Source of the DNA: Coprobacillaceae bacterium UN01-12pH3A
GTDB taxonomy: Bacteria; Bacillota_I; Bacilli_A; Erysipelotrichales; Coprobacillaceae
NCBI GenBank assembly: GCA_027676805.1
Contig: JAQENU010000013.1
Coordinates: 25,692 to 89,691 of the forward strand
DNA: 64,000 nucleotides
Reading direction: 5' to 3'
The position numbers and the translations under genes were made by a program. The notes under the pieces were generated by a model. It was not told the DNA's origin, did no database searches, and was given only the letters and a program-made list of their open reading frames with translations. Positions within the stretch are counted from its first letter, which is position 1. Each line of letters opens with the position of its first letter. Shown here in pieces: positions 1 through 8,099 of the stretch.

Positions 1-212
1 TCCATCAAAGTTGTCAACATATCGATAGGATTGCGTCGAGTAAAACGATCAATTTCCTGCATTCCCACAACATCAATATGATACTGTTTAAGCTGTTCAT
101 GTATCTGAATGATATTGGGATGCATCTGTGAAGCAATATTAAAACTCGCAATACGAATATCCCCAGCTTCTTTTTTCTCTCTGTTCAAATCACTGCATAT
201 ACCTTCAGACAT
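1..212 (-). CDS. Endonuclease/exonuclease/phosphatase (EEP) family protein, N-terminal part, cut by window edge
   Basis: About 70 codons are visible on the minus strand before the left edge; the C-terminal part lies outside the window. The start is the ATG at 212, preceded by the strong ribosome site GGGAGG. The visible protein has a short polar leader, then IRIASFNIAS and, about 35 residues later, VVGMQEIDRF. These match the first two motifs of the Mg-dependent EEP fold: the asparagine of the FN motif and the metal-binding glutamate of QE. The family includes DNA nucleases, sphingomyelinases and sugar/inositol phosphatases, so the substrate cannot be named. It lies downstream of the sigF operon and is separated from it by a terminator. 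Confidence 0.7.
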   Translation of the reverse strand, partial: MSEGICSDLNREKKEAGDIRIASFNIASQMHPNIIQIHEQLKQYHIDVVGMQEIDRFTRRNPIDMLTTLM

Positions 213-321
213 CGTTGTTCCTCCCTTTATCGATTCATTCCTGCTTTCCTTTGCCTCCATTATAATATACATTGATGCAGATAAAAAGCTTCATTGGCGG
301 CATTTTAAACACAGCTGCGAT

Positions 322-355
322 AAAAAAGACCTTCTCTAAAAGGAGAAAGTCTTTG
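322..355 (-). terminator. Terminator after the spoIIA operon
   Basis: On the minus strand a stem built from AAAGAC/GTCTTT and TTCTC/GAGAA, with one unpaired base, is followed by six T. It sits about 75 bases beyond the sigF stop. Confidence 0.75.
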
Positions 356-428
356 ATACATCGTTATTAGGATATAAAAATCTATATCCTTTATGCAAAA
401 TATGATTCATAGATAGTGTATTTATAAA

Positions 429-1154
429 TCAGGATTCTTCAACTAAGCGGGATTTCAATTTGGCAATAATCTTCTTTTCCAGCCGAGATACCTGCACCTG
501 TGATATCCCCAGCTTTTTAGCGATTACTTCTTGATTACAATTTTGCTTATATCTCATTTCAAGAATCATCTTTTCTTTATCATCTAATTTTTCAATTTCC
601 ATTTCCAATGCTAGTTTTTCAAACCACATTTTATTGTGACTATCCTCTATACGGTCGGCTAAGGAAATGGCAGACCCATCTTTTTCATAGATAGGCTCGT
701 TAAGAGAAGTAGGATAATAAGAGGCATCAATCGCCAAGATCACATCTTGAACATCTACCTCCAAATACTCGGCAATATCATAAACATTGGGAACATCCTG
801 TGAGATATTCGTTAAATGTTCTTTTGCTTTTTGAATTTTTAAATTCAGCTCTTTTAATTGGCGAGATACTTTAATGGTTCCGTCATCTCTGAAATAGCGT
901 TTGATTTCCCCCATTATAATGGGTACTGCATACGTTGAAAATTGAACGTTATATGAAAAATCAAAATTGTAGATGGATTTCATCAATCCAACACAACCGA
1001 TTTGAAAAAGATCTTCTTTATCGTAATACGTATTTTTAAAACGATGCACAATAGACCATACCAACCCGACATTTTGACTGACGAGCTGATCTAAAGCTAC
1101 TTCATCCCCTGATTGCGCAAGCTTAATTAATTCAACTGAATTTTTATTGGCCAT
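429..1154 (-). CDS. sigF: RNA polymerase sporulation sigma factor SigF
   Basis: A 241-residue sigma-70 family protein, the usual length for SigF. Region 2 is recognisable (DLFQIGCVGLMKSIYNFD, then FSTYAVPIIMGEIKRYFRDD), as is the C-terminal region 4 helix-turn-helix (NQEVIAKKLGISQVQVSRLE). In Bacillus and clostridia SigF directs the first forespore-specific transcription and is held inactive by SpoIIAB. Its start overlaps the end of spoIIAB by 11 bases, so the two are probably translationally coupled. Order and neighbours (dacF, spoIIAA, spoIIAB) match the B. subtilis spoIIA operon, which separates SigF from the related SigG and SigB. The gene implies sporulation capacity or recent descent from spore formers. 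Confidence 0.94.
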   Translation of the reverse strand: MANKNSVELIKLAQSGDEVALDQLVSQNVGLVWSIVHRFKNTYYDKEDLFQIGCVGLMKSIYNFDFSYNVQFSTYAVPIIMGEIKRYFRDDGTIKVSRQLKELNLKIQKAKEHLTNISQDVPNVYDIAEYLEVDVQDVILAIDASYYPTSLNEPIYEKDGSAISLADRIEDSHNKMWFEKLALEMEIEKLDDKEKMILEMRYKQNCNQEVIAKKLGISQVQVSRLEKKIIAKLKSRLVEES

Positions 1155-1575
1155 GTTTTTTCTTTAGTGTTTTTGTAATCGTTAGTTTAGTCCCCTGTTG
1201 TTTACTTGATAGAATCTCAAATTCATCACTTAATGCTTCAATGATGCTTAATCCCATACCAGCGTGTTCATCCCCCGGCTTCGTTGAAAAAAGCGGTGTT
1301 GAGGCTTGCTCGATATCCTCTATTCCACACCCCTGATCTTCAATGATTAAACATAGTGTATCCTCATCTAAGGTTGCTTCAATCGATACTTCGCGGTCTG
1401 TTTCTCCATTATATCCATGAATAATAGCATTCGTAAATGCTTCTGAAACTATCGTTTTGATTTCAACGATTTCATCGATGGTAGGATTTTTAGACATAAC
1501 AAAAGAAGCGACGCTGTTTCTTACAAAACCATCGTTTACCAGTTCTGCTTTACACGTTATTTTCATCTGATTCAT
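1144..1575 (-). CDS. spoIIAB: Anti-sigma F factor / serine kinase SpoIIAB
   Basis: A 143-residue GHKL-type ATPase/kinase. The N-box is in IKTIVSEAFTNAIIHGY and the G1 box in EDQGCGIEDIE. A second glycine motif is in GDEHAGMGLSI. Known role: it binds SigF and keeps it inactive, and it phosphorylates the anti-anti-sigma factor SpoIIAA. The start at 1575 overlaps the end of spoIIAA by 26 bases. A methionine three codons later is also possible, so the exact N-terminus is uncertain. It is the middle gene of the spoIIA operon. Confidence 0.95.
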   Translation of the reverse strand: MNQMKITCKAELVNDGFVRNSVASFVMSKNPTIDEIVEIKTIVSEAFTNAIIHGYNGETDREVSIEATLDEDTLCLIIEDQGCGIEDIEQASTPLFSTKPGDEHAGMGLSIIEALSDEFEILSSKQQGTKLTITKTLKKKHGQ

Positions 1576-1924
1576 TATGTTCCCCCACCTTTACTAATAT
1601 TTCATCTGTACTCTTAATATAATCCATTAAATTAAAGATACCGGTTAATTCAAACAAACGATAAGCCACAGGACTTAATCCGGTAATGTATAATTTACCG
1701 CCCTCTGCTTTCATTTGGTTGTAGCGTCCTAAGACAAGACCAATTCCCGAACTATCGATAAATGTCACACGATTAAAATCCATCACAACAACTTTATATT
1801 TACCCGTTTCCAGTTCAGCGACAAGCAAATTACGATAATTCATCGTATGAATACTGTCAATCTCTCCGGAAAAGTAGACAATGAGCTGATCATTATTTTT
1901 TTCAAACTGTATTTTATTCATCAT
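1550..1924 (-). CDS. spoIIAA: Anti-anti-sigma factor SpoIIAA (STAS domain)
   Basis: A 124-residue single STAS-domain protein. The phosphorylatable serine lies in FIDSSGIGLVLGRYN, the canonical SpoIIAA motif. Unphosphorylated SpoIIAA binds SpoIIAB and releases SigF in the forespore. The start at 1924 follows the ribosome site GAGGAGG at optimal distance. An ATG one codon later is an equally possible start. The 101-base gap to dacF may hold a promoter, but I could not identify a convincing SigH-type site in it. Confidence 0.93.
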   Translation of the reverse strand: MMNKIQFEKNNDQLIVYFSGEIDSIHTMNYRNLLVAELETGKYKVVVMDFNRVTFIDSSGIGLVLGRYNQMKAEGGKLYITGLSPVAYRLFELTGIFNLMDYIKSTDEILVKVGEHNESDENNV

Positions 1925-2025
1925 TTTGCCTCCTCAGCTACATATCTTAAACTAATTTATGACTAAAAGATACGCATCCGACAAAACTAGAACTTATGTG
2001 AAAAAATTAGAAACAAAACGACAAA

Positions 2026-3174
2026 TTACTGCCACATCTTTTGGAAATCACGAATTACTTTCTGTGAGAACTTTAGTTTTGGTATATCTTCAAGGATAAC
2101 TAAATCATAACTCTGAACTTTTCCATCTTCGCTGTGAAGATCCAGCATTGCCACCGTTTCATTCGTGAATAACGGCGCCTGATTTTTCAAGATCCGGATG
2201 TTGTAGCTGGGTTCATATGCCTCTCCTTTTTTAGAGATATACGTAATATCATTTTTGGCGTACAGATTTGTTTCTTTAATTTCACTGTCATTCACCTCTA
2301 AAGTTGTCACTAAATCTCCCTGATGATAAACGTAGCGGCTCTCATATAAATTAAATCCATAGTCCAATACTTGTGCCATTTCACTGTTTCTTTGCTTTGG
2401 CGTTGGTTCCTTTAAAACTACCCCAATCAAACGCAGACCGTCACGCTGAGCTGTCGCTACTAAGCAATAGCCCGCTTCTTTGGTATAGCCGGTTTTCAAT
2501 CCATCAATGCCACTGTAAGCATTCAACAACTTATTGGTATTGACCAGCCAGAACTTCTTGTCTGTATCTTCTCTGACATATGTTTCTACCGTCGACGTTG
2601 TTTCGAGCAGCTTGTCTCCACCGATTTCAATTAAATAAGCTGCCATCGTCGCTAAATCCAATGCACAGGTATAATGATTATCATCATGCAGTCCTGTAGC
2701 ATTCGCAAAATGAGTATTGACCAGCTTTAATTCCTTTGCCTTTTCATTCATCATCTTGACAAATTCATCATTTGTACCGGCAATGTATTCCCCTAATGCT
2801 ACAATGCAGTCATTCGCAGAACCGATTGCCACAGATTTGAACATATCATGCACACTCATCTGTTCATTTTCTTCCAAATAAATTTGACTTCCCCCCATGC
2901 TGGCCGCATAGGCTGATGTAGTGACCATATCATCAAAGCTGATTTTTTTAGAATTGATGGCCTCAAACAATAAGATCATACTCATGATCTTGGTCGTACT
3001 TGCCGGATACATTTTTTCCTGTTCATTGACTCCATTGATGACCTGACGCGTTGATGCTTCCATCAGGATCATTGCACCGCTGCTAGGTGCCAGATTGAGA
3101 GTCTCTGCTTTAACCGGCAGTATGCACATACATAAACATAATAAGAAAACACCTATTTTTTTCATTTCATTCAC
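2026..3174 (-). CDS. dacF: D-alanyl-D-alanine carboxypeptidase, DacF type
   Basis: A 382-residue penicillin-binding protein of the peptidase S11 family. It has a secretion signal at residues 1-23 and all three active-site motifs: SxxK in YPASTTKIM, SxN in GSANDC, and KTG in LKTGYTKEAG. It trims the terminal D-Ala from peptidoglycan stem peptides outside the membrane. The region after residue ~275 matches the C-terminal beta domain of DacF/DacB. Direct linkage to spoIIAA-spoIIAB-sigF reproduces the B. subtilis dacF-spoIIA arrangement, hence the DacF name over other S11 paralogues. It is divergent from the acetyltransferase fusion at 3301. Confidence 0.9.
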   Translation of the reverse strand: MNEMKKIGVFLLCLCMCILPVKAETLNLAPSSGAMILMEASTRQVINGVNEQEKMYPASTTKIMSMILLFEAINSKKISFDDMVTTSAYAASMGGSQIYLEENEQMSVHDMFKSVAIGSANDCIVALGEYIAGTNDEFVKMMNEKAKELKLVNTHFANATGLHDDNHYTCALDLATMAAYLIEIGGDKLLETTSTVETYVREDTDKKFWLVNTNKLLNAYSGIDGLKTGYTKEAGYCLVATAQRDGLRLIGVVLKEPTPKQRNSEMAQVLDYGFNLYESRYVYHQGDLVTTLEVNDSEIKETNLYAKNDITYISKKGEAYEPSYNIRILKNQAPLFTNETVAMLDLHSEDGKVQSYDLVILEDIPKLKFSQKVIRDFQKMWQ

Positions 3175-3241
3175 CCATAATAATATATGTTTGAATTGAC
3201 AAGTTATGTTTTAATCCCCATGTTTTATCAAGTTTATTTTA

Positions 3242-3270
3242 TTGCATAACCCCTATCCATTCATTATAAT
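3242..3270 (+). promoter_or_regulatory. Sigma-A-type promoter for the acetyltransferase fusion gene
   Basis: The -35 box TTGCAT (3242-3247) and the perfect -10 box TATAAT (3265-3270) are separated by 17 bases. The ribosome site AAGGAGG at 3289-3295 lies just downstream. Confidence 0.8.
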
Positions 3271-3300
3271 AAATATAAGAGGATGAATAAGGAGGTTGCT

Positions 3301-4377
3301 ATGAACGTATCTTTTAGTCAAGTAGAGCCATCTCAAATCGATCAGCTGGCAGAGTTAGCGAATCAGATATGGCATGAATTTTTTACAATCATTTTAAGTG
3401 AAGATCAAATCAATTACATGGTAGATAAATTTCAATCTGCTCATGCAATTAAAGAACAGACAGAACACAAGGGATATACCTATTATTTTATTTTAGAAGA
3501 AAATATCCCGATTGGTTTTACAGCGATTCGTTTAGAAAATGAAAAACTGTTTTTAAGCAAACTCTATCTGCAAAAGTCAGCACGTGGTAAAGGCTATGCC
3601 AGCTTAGCTTTTGAATTTATAGAAAAGATTGCAAAAGAAAACCATAAAAACTTTATTTATTTAACTGTAAACAAATATAATGAACACACGATCAAAGTTT
3701 ATGAGAAAAAAGGATTCGTAAAAGTGGATGCTAAAATTTCCGACATTGGCAATGGTTTTGTCATGGATGATTTTATCATGGAAAAAGTATTGAATCCATC
3801 AGAGCTTACCGAGGTTCAAAAAATGATTCACGGCTATTACTATATGCCAAGCGATAAGTTTTTAAATAAAAAACGAATGCAGGCAAAGGAGCTGCTTTAT
3901 GATTTTAACTTACTGATGCCCTCTGAAGTCGGTGATCAAATCCTTAAGCAATTATTAGGAAGCTGTGGTAAGAAACCCCATATTGAACCGCATTTCAAAT
4001 GTGACTATGGAAAGAATATTCTGATTGGCGATTATTTTTATGCTAATTCCAACTGTACAATTTTAGATGAAGCAAAAGTCATTATCGGCAATGAAGTATT
4101 ATTCGGACCTAATGTCGGTCTTTATACAGTCAATCACCCATTAGATGCTGCAAGCCGTGAAAAGGGCTATGAAATTGCTAAACCAATAGTGATTGGCAAT
4201 AATGTTTGGCTGGGGGCAAATGTCGTTGTTTTGCCAGGGGTCACGATCGGAGAACGCAGTGTCATTGCCGCCGGAAGCATTGTTACAAAAGATATCCCTG
4301 CGGATTGCTTGGCAGCCGGAAATCCCTGTCAGATCATTCGAGAAATCGATCAGGAGCAATCGATTCCATTACCATAA
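3301..4377 (+). CDS. Bifunctional GNAT acetyltransferase fused to a hexapeptide (maltose O-acetyltransferase-like) acetyltransferase
   Basis: The start ATG at 3301 is chosen because AAGGAGG ends six bases upstream of it; an ATG at 3283 lies before that site. The 358-residue protein has two catalytic domains. Residues ~1-160 form a GNAT domain, with the acetyl-CoA motif in KSARGKGYASLAFEFIEK and the EKKGF signature. Residues ~165-350 form a left-handed beta-helix acetyltransferase of the Mac/LacA/NodL family. It contains a lead-in (MIHGYYYMPSD), hexapeptide repeats, the catalytic histidine in VNHPLDAASR, and a VLPGVTIG turn. The GNAT part probably acts on an amine and the helix part on a sugar hydroxyl. 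Substrates are not identifiable. Fusion of these two folds in one chain is uncommon. Confidence 0.85.
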   Translation: MNVSFSQVEPSQIDQLAELANQIWHEFFTIILSEDQINYMVDKFQSAHAIKEQTEHKGYTYYFILEENIPIGFTAIRLENEKLFLSKLYLQKSARGKGYASLAFEFIEKIAKENHKNFIYLTVNKYNEHTIKVYEKKGFVKVDAKISDIGNGFVMDDFIMEKVLNPSELTEVQKMIHGYYYMPSDKFLNKKRMQAKELLYDFNLLMPSEVGDQILKQLLGSCGKKPHIEPHFKCDYGKNILIGDYFYANSNCTILDEAKVIIGNEVLFGPNVGLYTVNHPLDAASREKGYEIAKPIVIGNNVWLGANVVVLPGVTIGERSVIAAGSIVTKDIPADCLAAGNPCQIIREIDQEQSIPLP

Positions 4378-4378
4378 T

Positions 4379-4409
4379 AAAAAGACTTTAAACCCTATTG
4401 ATTTAAAGT
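4379..4409 (-). terminator. Terminator for the minus-strand GNAT gene at 4453
   Basis: An eight-base stem ACTTTAAA/TTTAAAGT (4385-4392 with 4402-4409) is followed on the minus strand by CTTTTTATT. Confidence 0.6.
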
Positions 4410-4411
4410 TC

Positions 4412-4453
4412 AGACTATTGACAAATAAATTACTTGTTAATAGTCTTTTTGTT
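4412..4453 (+). terminator. Terminator for the acetyltransferase fusion gene
   Basis: A 13-base stem starting AGACTATTGACAA, with one G-T pair, is followed by TTTTTGTTT. It abuts the stop codon of the convergent gene. Confidence 0.8.
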
Positions 4454-5007
4454 TATCTTTTTTCAGCCTTGTCAAACTCAGATTTCAATAAAGAAAACAA
4501 TAAATCGTCATAAATAATATCTCCATATCCACACACAGCATGACGCAGTGTTCCCTCATGCTGAAACCCTAATTTCTTTAACAGGTGAATAGAAGCAATA
4601 TTGGGCGAAAAGACCCTTGAAGAAACAATATCCATCTTTAACACGGTGAAGATATAGCTTATCACTTCATTTAACGCTTCACACATATAACCGTTCTGTG
4701 TCTTTGCTTCATCCAGATAATAAGAAATGGAAACGGATCGGACTTTATATCGCAGCATATCCGGTTCAATAAAAATAGCACCGATCACTTCATTAGAGGC
4801 TTTGTTTATGAGATGAAAAGTCCAATGATCTGCAGGCTGCATTTCATATCTTCTTATTAATTCATCAGCACTGACCTTATCCATAACGTTATACCTTAAT
4901 ACATGATCACTGCTGCAAATCTTTAGAATAGCCTTTACATCATCAGCCTGAGGTAGACGAATAAGCAGTCTTGGCGTTTCCATCGTGATATTTTTTATAC
5001 TGGACAT
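4453..5007 (-). CDS. GNAT family N-acetyltransferase (RimJ/RimL-like)
   Basis: A 184-residue protein. It begins with the ETPRLLIRLPQADDVKAI pattern typical of the RimJ/RimL branch of GNAT proteins and contains the late motif SIHLLKKLGFQHEGTLRHA. That branch acetylates protein N-termini, antibiotics or small amines using acetyl-CoA; the substrate here is unknown. It lies five bases downstream of the Rrf2 regulator gene, so the two are probably cotranscribed. One possibility is that it belongs to a stress or drug response governed by that regulator, together with the divergent YhgE-like gene. Confidence 0.85.
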   Translation of the reverse strand: MSSIKNITMETPRLLIRLPQADDVKAILKICSSDHVLRYNVMDKVSADELIRRYEMQPADHWTFHLINKASNEVIGAIFIEPDMLRYKVRSVSISYYLDEAKTQNGYMCEALNEVISYIFTVLKMDIVSSRVFSPNIASIHLLKKLGFQHEGTLRHAVCGYGDIIYDDLLFSLLKSEFDKAEKR

Positions 5008-5012
5008 CCTTG

Positions 5013-5450
5013 TTATCCCTCTGAATAATCTTTCATCGCCATTTTTAAAGTTACAGCACGCAATTTAGCCTTAAAAGCTTCTTCAGCATCTTCAAAAGCA
5101 TTCAAAATCATTTTTTGCTTCGTTGCTTTTAATTCTGCACTTTCTTCTAAAAATACTTTTTCTACCAATCCAGTTGCCACAGCAAAAGCTTCTTTTCCTT
5201 CAATTGCTTCAAAAATATCGCATAGTGTGATCTGTGCAGGATCTTTTTTCAAAGTAAAGCCGCCATTCTTTCCGGCTTCTGAATTAATCAGTCCGGCAAC
5301 CACTAATTGACGAATTATTTTCTTCAAATAGGAATCCGATACATCCAAGCGCTGACTTAAAAAATAACTTTTGATATGTTCTTCATTTTTTCCATGTGCA
5401 ATAATAATCAATAGACATATTGCCTGTTCTACACTATTTTTTACTCTCAT
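5013..5450 (-). CDS. Rrf2 family transcriptional regulator without iron-sulfur cysteines
   Basis: A 145-residue winged-helix protein with the Rrf2 pattern: recognition helix region SDSYLKKIIRQLVVAGLI, a GGF wing (GKNGGFTLKK), and ITLCDIFEAIEG. The three clustered cysteines that bind a cluster in IscR or NsrR are absent. This resembles the YwnA-like branch, which senses by other means. I prefer the start at 5450 (MRVKNSVEQ), which is preceded by AAGGTGG, over an ATG at 5471. It is divergent from the yhgE-like gene. The intergenic region carries a perfect 10-bp inverted repeat just after that gene's promoter, the likely operator. Confidence 0.85.
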   Translation of the reverse strand: MRVKNSVEQAICLLIIIAHGKNEEHIKSYFLSQRLDVSDSYLKKIIRQLVVAGLINSEAGKNGGFTLKKDPAQITLCDIFEAIEGKEAFAVATGLVEKVFLEESAELKATKQKMILNAFEDAEEAFKAKLRAVTLKMAMKDYSEG

Positions 5451-5541
5451 TCTTTTTTCCACCTTCGTCATTCTTCTTCTATTTTACCATATTTTTTAAA
5501 ATCACCACACTCCTTATCCCAAAATAATGACGTAAATGGTC

Positions 5542-5570
5542 TTGACAAATTGCTATGAGGTGACTAAAAT
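5542..5570 (+). promoter_or_regulatory. Promoter of the YhgE/Pip-like gene
   Basis: The consensus -35 box TTGACA (5542-5547) is followed after 17 bases by TAAAAT (5565-5570). The predicted transcription start falls at the first arm of the inverted repeat at 5577. Confidence 0.8.
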
Positions 5571-5576
5571 GTCTTT

Positions 5577-5622
5577 TATTAATAGATATTATATATCCAT
5601 AGATACATTTTGTCTATTAATA
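5577..5622. promoter_or_regulatory. Inverted repeat, candidate Rrf2 operator
   Basis: The perfect 10-bp arms TATTAATAGA (5577-5586) and TCTATTAATA (5613-5622) are separated by 26 AT-rich bases. They lie directly downstream of the -10 box of the 5660 gene and in the divergent region shared with the Rrf2 gene. The position suits repression by a regulator binding both arms. That this regulator is the neighbouring Rrf2 protein is an inference. Confidence 0.55.
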
Positions 5623-5659
5623 GCATATATTAAATCGTAATAGAAAGAAGGAGAAAAAT

Positions 5660-8038
5660 ATGCTTAAAAAGGAATGGCAAAGCTTTCTTAAAAATCACTG
5701 GCTGGTGATCGTCATTATTGGAGTCATGAGTATTCCAACATTGTATACGACGATTTTTCTAGGATCGATGTGGGATCCGTATGGAACGATAGACCAGTTG
5801 CCTGTTGCCGTAGTCAATTTGGATCAGGCTGTCACCTATCAAGACCAAAAGATAAACCTTGGTGAAGAAATGGTCAGCAGTTTAAAAGAAGATGCTTCCT
5901 TGGATTTTCATTTTACAGATGAAGCTTCCGCTCAAAAAGGATTAGAAGATGGAACGTATTATATGGTCATCACGATTCCTGAAAACTTTTCTTCCAATGC
6001 GACAACGCTTCTAAATGAGCATCCGCAAAAGATGGAATTGGAGTATCAGACCAATCCCGGTACCAATTACATTGCTTCAAAAATGGATGAAACTGCCATT
6101 AATAAAATAAAAAGCAGTATTTCAACAAAAGTCACAGAGACATATGCCAATACTTTATTCAATCAAATCCGTACTGTTGGTAATGGTTTTCATGAGGCGG
6201 CAGACGGAGCAGCCCAAATCAATGACGGAACTGCTCAATTAACAGATGGAAATACAACTATTACCGATAATTTAGAAGTATTAGCATCGAGCAGCTTAAC
6301 GTTTAAAGACGGAGCGAATACACTCAATATTGGATTAAAAGATTATACTGGCGGTGTTTCTCAAATTTATCAGGGCGCTTCTTTGCTGCAAGGCGGGATT
6401 GATCTATTGAATCAAAACAACACTACATTAAATGATGGCGTTACCAGTCTTGATGCGGGAATATCTCAGCTTAAACTAGGAAGCGATACTCTGCTTGCAG
6501 GATTAAATCAAATGTCTGAATCCTTAGGAGAATCACTGACACCAACACAGATGCAGAATATTGCTTTATTAAAAGAACAGCTGCCTGTCTTAAATGAAGG
6601 CATACAAGCTTTGTATGCTTCTTTGAATGATACCTCTGCAGCAAGTCCGATGGCCACGGTCAATGCGGATTTAGCGGCGGTTGGAACCAATGCTCAGGAA
6701 GCCGGAAAGAATCTCGCTTTAACAATCGAAGAATTTAAAAATTCAGACGCGTTTAAAAAACTGGATAAAAGCACTCAAAACGAATTATTAGCCGCCTTAA
6801 CAACAAGCACTTCCTTTGGTGCTTTATCTACCAATCTAAACAGTATTGGAACACATTTAAACAGCGCCAGCACCGCTTTAACGACTGTCATGAACAGTTT
6901 ACAAGAAAATGTCAAAACGATTGCTGAGGGAGCCAATATGCTGCTGCCAGGCAGTCAAACAGCTATCGATCAATTATCTAACGGACTCGTAAGTGTTAAA
7001 GAGAACTTGGATAAAGAATATGGTATTATTCAAGGATGCGGAACGATCAATCAAGGTTTAACCGTCATCAGCAGCAAACTGAAAGGTCAAGACGGACTTC
7101 AAAACGGATTAACTGCTTATACTGATGGAGTAGCAGCTTTAAAAGAAGGAAGTCAAGCCCTAGTCAGTGGCGCTGCCACCTTAAATGCAAATACCCCTGC
7201 ACTTCTTACTGGCACAAATCAGTTAAGCGATGGAGCCAGTGCAATTCATGATGGTGCCGCTTTATTAAAAGACGGTTCTCAGACATTAGGAGAAGGACTT
7301 TCTACCTTAGCTGATGGATCAAAAACGTTAGCAACAAGCTTAAACGATGGAGCCAGCCAAGTCGATCAAGCCAAAGGAAATGATCAGACCACCAGCATGT
7401 TTGCTGAACCAGTCAAAGTCCAAGGATCAGAATTATCTGATGTTCCTAATAACGGACATGCAATGGCACCTTATATGATGTCTGTTGGTCTTTATGTAGG
7501 CTGCATTGCCTTTTGCTTAATGTATCCATTGCTTAAGCACTCTACCCCATCTGTAGAAAGCGGATTTAAATGGTGGCTGTCAAAAGCGAGTGTGATTGCT
7601 GTAGTAGCTTGTCTCCAAGCCTGCTTAATGGTGGGTATGCTGATGATGATAAATCATCTTGAACCTTTACAAATCTTACAGACCTTCTTAATGGCCTGTC
7701 TTGTTTCTACCACTTTTATGGCAATGATTGTTTTCTTCAATTTGATCTTAGGAAAAGTCGGAAGCTTCATTGTGTTAGTCTTTATGGTACTACAGTTAGG
7801 AGGGGCTGCGGGAACGTATCCAATCGAATTATCAGCTGGGTTCTTTAAAGCCATTCATCCCTATATGCCATTTACCTACAGTGTCCATGCTTTCAGAAAT
7901 ACCCTTTGCATCGGTGGAAATATTCTTAATGATGTAGGTATCTTTGTTGGGATATTGATTGCTTTTGCATTATTAACATACATTGTTTATGAAGTAAAAG
8001 CTAGAAAACTTCCAACAATAAAAAACATCGAAGCATAA
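5660..8038 (+). CDS. YhgE/Pip-domain membrane protein (ABC-2-like, phage-infection-protein family)
   Basis: A 792-residue protein in the YhgE/Pip family. One membrane segment lies near residues 12-35, followed by the family's conserved N-terminal ectodomain (FLGSMWDPYGTIDQLPVAVV). A long extracellular region (~170-590) is rich in degenerate repeats around DGxxxLxDG. The C-terminal half (~610-780) holds about five or six membrane segments of the ABC-2 transporter type. Lactococcal Pip is the receptor for some phages; other members affect cell-envelope stress and export. The start is preceded by GAAGGAG. Divergent linkage to an Rrf2 regulator suggests inducible export or envelope defence. Confidence 0.85.
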   Translation: MLKKEWQSFLKNHWLVIVIIGVMSIPTLYTTIFLGSMWDPYGTIDQLPVAVVNLDQAVTYQDQKINLGEEMVSSLKEDASLDFHFTDEASAQKGLEDGTYYMVITIPENFSSNATTLLNEHPQKMELEYQTNPGTNYIASKMDETAINKIKSSISTKVTETYANTLFNQIRTVGNGFHEAADGAAQINDGTAQLTDGNTTITDNLEVLASSSLTFKDGANTLNIGLKDYTGGVSQIYQGASLLQGGIDLLNQNNTTLNDGVTSLDAGISQLKLGSDTLLAGLNQMSESLGESLTPTQMQNIALLKEQLPVLNEGIQALYASLNDTSAASPMATVNADLAAVGTNAQEAGKNLALTIEEFKNSDAFKKLDKSTQNELLAALTTSTSFGALSTNLNSIGTHLNSASTALTTVMNSLQENVKTIAEGANMLLPGSQTAIDQLSNGLVSVKENLDKEYGIIQGCGTINQGLTVISSKLKGQDGLQNGLTAYTDGVAALKEGSQALVSGAATLNANTPALLTGTNQLSDGASAIHDGAALLKDGSQTLGEGLSTLADGSKTLATSLNDGASQVDQAKGNDQTTSMFAEPVKVQGSELSDVPNNGHAMAPYMMSVGLYVGCIAFCLMYPLLKHSTPSVESGFKWWLSKASVIAVVACLQACLMVGMLMMINHLEPLQILQTFLMACLVSTTFMAMIVFFNLILGKVGSFIVLVFMVLQLGGAAGTYPIELSAGFFKAIHPYMPFTYSVHAFRNTLCIGGNILNDVGIFVGILIAFALLTYIVYEVKARKLPTIKNIEA

Positions 8039-8042
8039 CATA

Positions 8043-8091
8043 AAAACGCATAGCGCAATAGACCATTCTATTTTGCGATGCGTTTTTTTAT
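8043..8091. terminator. Bidirectional terminator between two convergent genes
   Basis: A long stem (AAAACGCAT...ATGCGTTTT with an inner GCGCAATA/TATTTTGCG part) is flanked by A-rich and T-rich runs. It can therefore end transcripts from both the 5660 gene and the 10244 gene. Confidence 0.8.
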
Positions 8092-8099
8092 TTCATAAT

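Noticed and set aside
365..395. AGGATATA/TATATCCT stem just past sigF as the operon terminator
   Set aside because: There is no T-run on the minus strand; the hairpin at 322-355 has one.
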